From contig CAMZJG010000090.1 in assembly GCA_947307505.1 (NCBI GenBank), forward strand, positions 1 to 5,197: 5,197 nucleotides of DNA, given 5' to 3'. Every line of letters starts with the position of its first letter. The stretch's first letter is position 1. The translations under genes were made by a program, and so were the position numbers. Of this stretch, positions 1-3,627 are shown piece after piece. The notes beneath the pieces were generated by a model. That model was not told where the DNA came from, searched no databases, and saw nothing but the letters and a program-made list of their open reading frames with translations. The DNA comes from an uncultured Clostridia bacterium. GTDB lineage: Bacteria; Bacillota_A; Clostridia; Oscillospirales; Oscillospiraceae.

Positions 1-188
1 TCGATATTCATGAAGTGGTGGGCGTTGATGGCGCAGCCGATGGGAGCGACGCCGATGGTCTTTCCCAGCAGATCCATTTCGTCCAGCACTTCCATGATGA
101 TCCGGTGGGCGATGCCGTGGGTGCAGCCGGGGCAGTAGCTGGTATCCACCGGGGTCATGCCTTTGGTGGGCGTAAATACAGCTTTCAT
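1..188 (-). CDS. 2-oxoacid:ferredoxin oxidoreductase, thiamine-diphosphate (beta) subunit, N-terminal part
   Basis: Only the first 62 codons are present; the gene continues past the left edge. The peptide begins MKAVFTPTKGMTPVDTSYCP and contains CPGCTHG (residues 19-25) and GVAPIGCAI (about 46-54). Both are hallmarks of the ThDP-binding beta subunits of KorB/VorA-type 2-oxoacid:ferredoxin oxidoreductases. In this family conserved cysteines of this kind hold a [4Fe-4S] cluster, and the subunit carries ThDP for decarboxylation of the 2-oxoacid. The GDG/Mg-ThDP motif would lie further on and cannot be seen. The start codon (186-188) overlaps the stop of the alpha subunit as ATGA, so the two are probably translationally coupled and made in equal amounts, as expected for a cytoplasmic complex. 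Whether the enzyme prefers 2-oxoisovalerate, 2-oxoglutarate or another 2-oxoacid cannot be decided from this fragment. Confidence 0.93.
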   Translation of the reverse strand, partial: MKAVFTPTKGMTPVDTSYCPGCTHGIAHRIIMEVLDEMDLLGKTIGVAPIGCAINAHHFMNI

Positions 189-1261
189 TTCAGACCCTCC
201 AACAGTTCCTTCGTCTTGTCCGCGATCTCCCGGGAGCCGGGGACGATGCCGCCGGTGCGGTGCACCAGGGCCACGGGCCAACGGCCCTTGACCCCCAGCT
301 TCACGTCCTCGATCATCTGGCCCATGCTGAGCTCCGCGCTCACCACCAGCTTCGTCTTGTCTCCCAGCTTATCGAAGGCCTGGTAGGGATAGGGCCAGAG
401 GCTGATGGGCCGGATGAGGCCCGCCTTGATCCCTTGCTCGCCCAGCAGCTCCATGGCCTCCAGGCAGAGGCGGGAAACGGTGCCGAAGGCCACGAAGACC
501 ACCTCCGCGTCCTCCAGGTCGTACTCCTGCCATTTCACCAGTTCCTTTTCCGCCCGGCGGTATTTTTCGAAAAGCTTCTCCACGTGGGCTTCCAGTTCAT
601 CCGGCTGCATCCGCAGGGAGAAGACCACGTTCCGGCCGGGATGAGCGTCTGTGCCCGTGATGGCCCAGGGCCGGGTCTCGTTCAGCTTGTCCTCCGGGGT
701 GATGCCTCTGGGCTCGGGGAGTTCCACGGGCTCCATCATCTGGCCCATCATGCCGTCCGCCAGGATCAGCACCGGGTTCAGGTATTCCTCGGCGATGTCG
801 AAGGCCTTGTACAGCAGATCCACACATTCCTGGATCCCCGCGGGGGCGAAGACCAGGAGCTTGGCGTCTCCGTTATATCCGCCCCGGGTGGCCTGGATGT
901 AGTCCGCCTGGCCGGGCTGGATGCCGCCGACGCCCGGGCCGCCCCGGGAGACGTTCAGGGCCACCAGGGGAGTCTCCGCGGAGCAGAGGAATCCCATGCC
1001 CTCCTGCATCAGCGCCAGGCCGGGGGAGCTGGTGGAGATGAACACCCGTCCGCCGCTGGCGGAGGCGCCGAAGGCCATGCTGACGGCGGCGAGCTCGCTC
1101 TCCGCCTGGATGAACGCGCCGCCCGCCTCGGGCAGAGCGTGGCTCATATATTCGGGGATCTCGTTCTGGGGGGTGATGGGGTAGCCGAAGTAGCAGCGGA
1201 CGCCCGCCCGGATGGCCGCCTCGGCAAAGGCCTCGTTCCCCTTCATCAGGATACGGCTCAT
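185..1261 (-). CDS. vorB: 2-oxoacid:ferredoxin oxidoreductase alpha subunit (VorB family)
   Basis: A 358-residue protein, full length for the separate alpha subunits of four-subunit 2-oxoacid:ferredoxin oxidoreductases. It has the POR_N-type pyrimidine-binding fold at about residues 12-240, with GYPITPQNE (26-34), the QAESE segment (52-56) and RGGPGVGGIQPGQAD (about 106-120). A PFOR_II-like C-terminal domain follows (about 255-355). With the beta subunit it forms the ThDP active site that converts 2-oxoacid + CoA + oxidised ferredoxin to acyl-CoA + CO2 + reduced ferredoxin, or the reverse. The sequence style is that of proteins named VorB (3-methyl-2-oxobutanoate dehydrogenase subunit), but the same family includes 2-oxoglutarate enzymes, so the substrate is inferred. 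The ATG overlaps the ferredoxin stop as ATGA (1258-1261) and is preceded by AAGGTG. Its own stop overlaps the next start in the same way. No frameshift or missing motif was seen. Confidence 0.93.
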   Translation of the reverse strand: MSRILMKGNEAFAEAAIRAGVRCYFGYPITPQNEIPEYMSHALPEAGGAFIQAESELAAVSMAFGASASGGRVFISTSSPGLALMQEGMGFLCSAETPLVALNVSRGGPGVGGIQPGQADYIQATRGGYNGDAKLLVFAPAGIQECVDLLYKAFDIAEEYLNPVLILADGMMGQMMEPVELPEPRGITPEDKLNETRPWAITGTDAHPGRNVVFSLRMQPDELEAHVEKLFEKYRRAEKELVKWQEYDLEDAEVVFVAFGTVSRLCLEAMELLGEQGIKAGLIRPISLWPYPYQAFDKLGDKTKLVVSAELSMGQMIEDVKLGVKGRWPVALVHRTGGIVPGSREIADKTKELLEGLK

Positions 1262-1491
1262 GCAGTTTCACCTTCTTCCAGTTCGTAGATGGAAATGCAG
1301 CAGTCCGGGCACATGGTGGCGCAGCTCCTGCACCCCACGCAGGCGGACTCATCCGTGATCCCGGCGGGGTGGTAACCCTTGTTGTTCACGCCCTCGTCCA
1401 TGGCCAGGATCTTCTTCGGGCAGAAGCTGACGCACAGCTCGCAGCCCTTGCATTTGTCCTTGTTGAACAGGACCCGGTAACGCTTTGCCAT
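1258..1491 (-). CDS. 2x[4Fe-4S] ferredoxin-type subunit of the 2-oxoacid oxidoreductase (delta)
   Basis: A 77-residue protein with two ferredoxin cluster motifs: C14-x2-C17-x2-C20-x3-C24-P and C51-x2-C54-x2-C57-x3-C61-P. The second is followed by an extra C64-C65 pair. This is the usual delta subunit of KorD/VorD-type enzymes, passing electrons from the ThDP centre to soluble ferredoxin in the cytoplasm. The frame is open upstream to 1686, but the start is set at 1489-1491 (MAKRYRVLFN...). GGAGG lies 5 nt upstream there, and the longer frame would run antisense-style through the end of the NTPase gene. The stop overlaps the VorB start (ATGA), so it is coupled to the alpha subunit. Confidence 0.93.
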   Translation of the reverse strand: MAKRYRVLFNKDKCKGCELCVSFCPKKILAMDEGVNNKGYHPAGITDESACVGCRSCATMCPDCCISIYELEEGETA

Positions 1492-1507
1492 AGGCACCTC
1501 CGTTGTC

Positions 1508-1535
1508 AGTGAAAAGTGGATAGTGATTCGTGAAT
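1508..1535. repeat. Heptamer tandem repeat, four copies
   Basis: On the plus strand the units are AGTGAAA (1508-1514), AGTGGAT (1515-1521), AGTGATT (1522-1528) and CGTGAAT (1529-1535), with a degenerate fifth (AGGGGAA, 1536-1542). On the coding (minus) strand the unit reads about ATTCACT. The array fills about a third of the 86-nt gap between the NTPase and ferredoxin genes, ending about 8 nt upstream of the ferredoxin GGAGG. A short GTCCC-ATC-GGGAC hairpin (1556-1568) lies next to the NTPase stop but has no T-tract, so it is not called a terminator. The function is unknown. Tandem heptamers in intergenic regions are known from other bacteria as fast-changing simple repeats. Confidence 0.7.
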
Positions 1536-1577
1536 AGGGGAAATAAGCATTAGTTGTCCCATCGGGACGGTCAAACA

Positions 1578-2282
1578 TTATAATTTTCTGTCCAGGTAGG
1601 TCGGGCGCATATACATCCCGATCCGGAATAAGGGGATCCCGGTATCCGCAAGCTGCGCTTCCAGCGCCTCCGGACAGCAGGCGCACAGGACGGGCAGGCG
1701 GGTCTCCCGCCCCAGGGAAACGGCGAAATCCCAGCCCTCCAGGATATCCCGCTTCTCCGTGAGGCGGAGCAGGTGGGTGTTGGAGATGAGGCCGGTGACG
1801 GAAAGCCCGGTCATGGCTTCGATGCGCCGGAGCTGGTCCAGGGCTTTTTCCGCCGTGTCCGTCCCCGGGCGGTTCTTGTTTACCACATACAGGAGCCGGG
1901 CGTTTTCCCGAAAATACCGGGTGTACTGGTTCAGGAGCCTGGCCCCCTCCGGGTCGCCCCCCAGGTCGCAGATGACCCGGCAGCCCTCATCCTCCAGCGG
2001 GGTCCGGATGGCGGGATCCAGGGTCTGGAGCTCCGTGGCGCTCTTGCCTCCATAGGCGTCGGAGTACACCTTTACCCCGGCCTTCTCCAGGTTCTCCCCC
2101 TGCTCCCGGCTGCGGAAATAGGGGTTTTCGATATCCAGATCCACCAGAGCCAGGGGCTTCACCCCCTCCGCCGCCAGGGCGAAGGCCAGGGAAACGGCAA
2201 ATTCCGTCTTTCCCGTGCCGAAATGGCCCACCACGGCGATCTTCCGGGGCCCCTCGGCCATATCCCGCAGAAACGCATCCAT
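1578..2282 (-). CDS. MinD/Mrp-like P-loop NTPase heading the oxidoreductase operon
   Basis: A 234-residue cytoplasmic protein with a Walker A loop GHFGTGKT (residues 19-26). ALVDLDIENPYFRSRE (45-60) is the switch-like segment of SIMIBI-class (MinD/ParA/Mrp/CobQ-like) NTPases. A Walker B-type strand VICDLGGDPEGA lies at 103-114, and VVNKNRPGTDT (133-143) and LISNTHLL (165-172) probably line the nucleotide site. There is no membrane segment or added domain. It is the first gene of the operon and is followed by the ferredoxin and catalytic subunits, which suggests a role in assembly, cluster loading or control of the oxidoreductase; that role is inferred from context. The start at 2280-2282 is the earliest possible, because an in-frame TGA lies 12 nt upstream. 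Its ribosome binding site is poor (only TGAG), so expression may depend on the leader. The annotation as an ATPase rests on the motifs alone. Confidence 0.85.
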   Translation of the reverse strand: MDAFLRDMAEGPRKIAVVGHFGTGKTEFAVSLAFALAAEGVKPLALVDLDIENPYFRSREQGENLEKAGVKVYSDAYGGKSATELQTLDPAIRTPLEDEGCRVICDLGGDPEGARLLNQYTRYFRENARLLYVVNKNRPGTDTAEKALDQLRRIEAMTGLSVTGLISNTHLLRLTEKRDILEGWDFAVSLGRETRLPVLCACCPEALEAQLADTGIPLFRIGMYMRPTYLDRKL

Positions 2283-2293
2283 AGAATAAACTC

Positions 2294-2322
2294 AGCGGCC
2301 CCGTCGGTAAAACGGAGCCGCT
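2294..2322 (-). other. 10-bp hairpin in the operon leader, possible attenuator
   Basis: On the minus strand AGCGGCTCCG (2322-2313) pairs with CGGGGCCGCT (2303-2294) around a 9-nt loop, giving ten pairs with one G-U. It ends 11 nt before the NTPase start codon. The bases after it (GAGTTTATTCT) are only moderately T-rich, so it could be a weak terminator, an attenuator or a structure masking the ribosome binding region. The preceding 5-bp stem GCTTA/TAAGC (2340-2320) shares the AGC at the foot of this hairpin, so the two cannot both form completely. No ligand or known riboswitch class was recognised. Confidence 0.5.
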
Positions 2323-2361
2323 TATCCTTCCTGTAAGCTGGGTTCGTTTTCCTTCGGCGAT

Positions 2362-2448
2362 TCAGTTTTCCTCATGCAGAAGCAGGCTGCCCGGAATCAG
2401 ACCGGCCAGCAGGGTAAGCAGCAGGGGATGCAGCGTTTGCTTCGCCAC
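2362..2448 (-). CDS. Possible Leu-rich leader peptide or small membrane peptide (28 aa)
   Basis: A GTG-started mini-ORF in the leader of the oxidoreductase operon. It encodes 28 residues, ten of them Leu, with a hydrophobic core LLLTLLAGLIPGSLLL and the end HEEN. The Leu codons are mostly CTG. A second mini-ORF (2322-2375, ATG start, hydrophilic, 17 residues) overlaps its end by 14 nt and stops right at the foot of the hairpin at 2294-2322. The ribosome binding site is weak (GAGG about 11 nt upstream), and an in-frame stop lies just before, so no longer form exists. It could be a regulatory leader peptide, a single-span membrane peptide, or chance. The open frame after a perfect promoter is the only positive evidence. 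Confidence 0.25.
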   Translation of the reverse strand: MAKQTLHPLLLTLLAGLIPGSLLLHEEN

Positions 2449-2504
2449 GGAAAACTGCGCCTCACTTTCACATTAAATGAATAGAGAATCGGGGGAATAT
2501 GGTG

Positions 2505-2533
2505 ATTATACTTTGTCCCCCCGCCCCTGTCAA
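2505..2533 (-). promoter_or_regulatory. Consensus sigma-A promoter of the oxidoreductase operon
   Basis: Read on the minus strand, TTGACA (2533-2528) and TATAAT (2510-2505) match consensus at all twelve bases with the ideal 17-nt spacer. Transcription should start near 2498, leaving a leader of about 216 nt before the NTPase gene. The -10 and spacer edge are bracketed by a 6-bp inverted repeat, GGGGGA (2491-2496) and TCCCCC (2516-2521), which could be a regulator site but is short. Confidence 0.85.
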
Positions 2534-2585
2534 GCGGGAGTTTGACGGATTCTTTCACATTTTTTCACTTTTTTCCCGTCAGCCC

Positions 2586-2616
2586 TTGACATTGACGCGG
2601 CGTCAAATGGTAAAGT
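2586..2616 (+). promoter_or_regulatory. Probable promoter of the lipoprotein gene
   Basis: A perfect -35 TTGACA (2586-2591) is followed by TAAAGT (2611-2616) as -10. The spacer of 19 nt is long, but a TGG extension (2608-2610) gives an extended -10. It fires away from the oxidoreductase promoter, with 52 nt between the two -35 boxes. The start would lie about 25 nt before the coding region. Confidence 0.5.
2592..2606. promoter_or_regulatory. Perfect 15-bp palindrome in promoter spacer, likely repressor operator
   Basis: TTGACGC-G-GCGTCAA has seven perfect base pairs of symmetry around one central base and sits directly after the -35 box inside the lipoprotein promoter. Size, symmetry and position fit a dimeric repressor operator. 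The TTGAC/GTCAA half-sites resemble those of TetR/AcrR-type regulators. No such regulator gene lies in the window, so the protein that binds is unknown. Confidence 0.6.
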
Positions 2617-2633
2617 TGGGCCGGAATCGGGGG

Positions 2634-2640
2634 AAAGGAG
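2634..2640 (+). promoter_or_regulatory. Ribosome binding site that decides the lipoprotein start
   Basis: AAAGGAG ends 3 nt before the ATG at 2644 but 9 nt before the ATG at 2650. Only the second is within the usual spacing, so translation is placed at 2650, giving a protein two residues shorter with the same signal peptide. Confidence 0.6.
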
Positions 2641-2649
2641 CGGATGAAA

Positions 2650-3249
2650 ATGAAGAAAACGACAAGATATGGGCTTCAGGCGATTGCCCTGCTGATGCTG
2701 GGTCTGCTCTGGGGCTGCGCCGCGAAGCAGGCGGAGGGCGGCCCGATGCCGACGGAACCGGAAAGGATCCCGCTGCCGCCGGAGCCTGCGGGGATGTATT
2801 CCGGCTCGGGCAGCGCGACAGAGGCTTATCAGCTGCTCTGGGAGAAGTTTTTGCCAAAGGAGGAGACGGAAGACAAGCATCTCCTGGAGAAGGACATCCC
2901 CTTTCCGGAGTGGTACGGCGGAGCCTTCCGGGATAACGACCGCCGCCTGTGCATCCTGATCGTGGAAGGGCATGAGGCGATGGCCGGGACCATCCAGGCG
3001 GAGCTGAAGGGCCAGCCGGTGAAGTTCCGGTCGGCGGAGTTCCCAATCCATACTCTGTATCAGGCCCAGGCGGAGATCGAGGAGGAATACCGGGGCTGGT
3101 CCGCCATCGCGGTACGGCCGATGCAGAACCGGGTGGTGGTGGGCCTGCCGGACCCGGGGAGCGGGGAGGGGCAGGCGCTCCGGGAAGCGCTGGAGGCGCG
3201 ATACCCCTGCGTGGAGTTTGAGGGGACGGGGTATGCCGTTCCGTATTGA
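2650..3249 (+). CDS. Secreted lipoprotein of unknown function
   Basis: A 199-residue protein (201 if the ATG at 2644 is used). It begins MKKTTRYGLQ, followed by a hydrophobic stretch and the lipobox LLWGC with the acylated Cys at residue 23, so it should be lipid-anchored outside the cell membrane. A Pro/Glu-rich linker follows (about 30-50), then a soluble domain. The C-terminal half carries a pattern like YQAQAEIEEEYRGW...NRVVVGLPD (about residues 137-174). This recalls the short alpha/beta modules with 'N-x-V-V-V-G' strands found in secreted Clostridia proteins and protease prodomains, but the resemblance is weak. No catalytic motif is seen. It is monocistronic: it has its own promoter with a palindromic operator, and a new promoter starts 34 nt after its stop. 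A TTCCCGGGAA palindrome (3259-3268) follows but has no loop or U-tract, so no terminator is called. Confidence 0.8.
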   Translation: MKKTTRYGLQAIALLMLGLLWGCAAKQAEGGPMPTEPERIPLPPEPAGMYSGSGSATEAYQLLWEKFLPKEETEDKHLLEKDIPFPEWYGGAFRDNDRRLCILIVEGHEAMAGTIQAELKGQPVKFRSAEFPIHTLYQAQAEIEEEYRGWSAIAVRPMQNRVVVGLPDPGSGEGQALREALEARYPCVEFEGTGYAVPY

Positions 3250-3283
3250 GGGACGAGCTTCCCGGGAAAAATAAAAAAAACCG

Positions 3284-3312
3284 TTGACAAACGCGGTGAA
3301 ACCTGCTTTAAT
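3284..3312 (+). promoter_or_regulatory. Extended -10 promoter of the T-box transcript
   Basis: TTGACA (3284-3289) and TTTAAT (3307-3312) are separated by 17 nt, and TGC directly before the -10 gives an extended -10. An A-rich tract (3267-3280) just upstream resembles an UP element. Transcription should start near 3318-3320, immediately before the first T-box helix. Confidence 0.85.
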
Positions 3313-3318
3313 GCGCTA

Positions 3319-3586
3319 AAAGGCTGTGACGAAGACGGTCGGGATGCACCGGGCCACAGAGATCCGGCGGAGGCTGAAAGCCGGACGATGGCGCGTTCCA
3401 TGGACACATCACTTCCGAGCCGGGGACCTGAGCGCGTGGAGCGGGTAAGGCCCTCCGTGAAGGCCGCGTGAGAGCCGAGGGCTTGTCGGAGCCCCATGAG
3501 CGGCGCGAAAGCGCAATTTGAGTGGTACCGCGGGTTGAAGGATCAGCTCGTCTCAAAGTTTCTTCTTTGGGGCGGGTTGTTTTTTT
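3319..3586 (+). promoter_or_regulatory. T-box riboswitch (tRNA-sensing leader) upstream of the CoA ligase
   Basis: The T-box core is GAGTGGTACCGCGG at 3520-3533. The antiterminator is readable: UUUGAG (3517-3522) pairs with CUCAAA (3552-3557) and GCG (3530-3532) with CGU (3549-3551), leaving UGGUACC as the bulge that binds the tRNA 3' end. Just before it is a GCGC-GAAA-GCGC hairpin (3503-3514). Further upstream are the ACAGAGA..CCGG/GCTGAAAGCCGG element (3356-3384), the TTCCATGGACACATCACTTCCGAGC block (about 3395-3420) and the GGGCT/AGCCC hairpin (3479-3494), all typical of T-box leaders. Stem I is unusually short: CTGTG/CACAG (3324-3328 with 3355-3359) and CGGT/ACCG (3336-3339 with 3348-3351). 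The bulge UGGU fits a tRNA with discriminator A. The specifier codon could not be fixed. Uncharged tRNA should stabilise the antiterminator and permit expression. Confidence 0.93.
3544..3586 (+). terminator. Intrinsic terminator of the T-box switch
   Basis: A 15-bp stem with several G-U pairs joins 3544-3558 and 3565-3579 around the loop TTTCTT, followed by seven Ts (3580-3586). Its 5' arm contains CGTCTCAAA (3549-3557), the segment also needed for the antiterminator, so the two folds exclude each other. The ligase start lies 41 nt after the T-tract. Confidence 0.9.
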
Positions 3587-3627
3587 GCGCCGACGCCGCC
3601 CGAACATCGCTTGAGGAGGTAACAGTC

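Noticed and set aside
260..1288. Plus-strand open frame of 342 codons opposite vorB
   Set aside because: It is the complement of a gene with unmistakable VorB motifs. The product is rich in His, Gly, Leu and Gln without domains and has no ribosome binding site.
1556..1568. GTCCC/GGGAC hairpin after the NTPase stop as a terminator
   Set aside because: It has only five strong pairs and a 3-nt loop, with no T-tract on the minus strand. The downstream catalytic genes need read-through from the same promoter.
1492..1686. N-terminal extension of the ferredoxin frame
   Set aside because: The added residues come from the gap and the end of the NTPase gene in another frame and have no ferredoxin similarity. 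The internal ATG at 1489-1491 has a good GGAGG and gives the usual family length.
2530..3051. Minus-strand open frames opposite the lipoprotein (also 2603-3046)
   Set aside because: Compositionally biased products with no motif. They cover the lipoprotein promoter, and the sense strand has a signal peptide, lipobox and ribosome binding site.
3259..3268. TTCCCGGGAA palindrome after the lipoprotein as a terminator
   Set aside because: It has no loop bases and is followed by A-rich rather than T-rich sequence on the plus strand, so it cannot act as an intrinsic terminator in that direction.
3308..3607. Minus-strand open frames across the T-box leader
   Set aside because: The stretch is fully explained as structured leader RNA on the plus strand. 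The peptides are Arg/Pro/Ser-rich and featureless.
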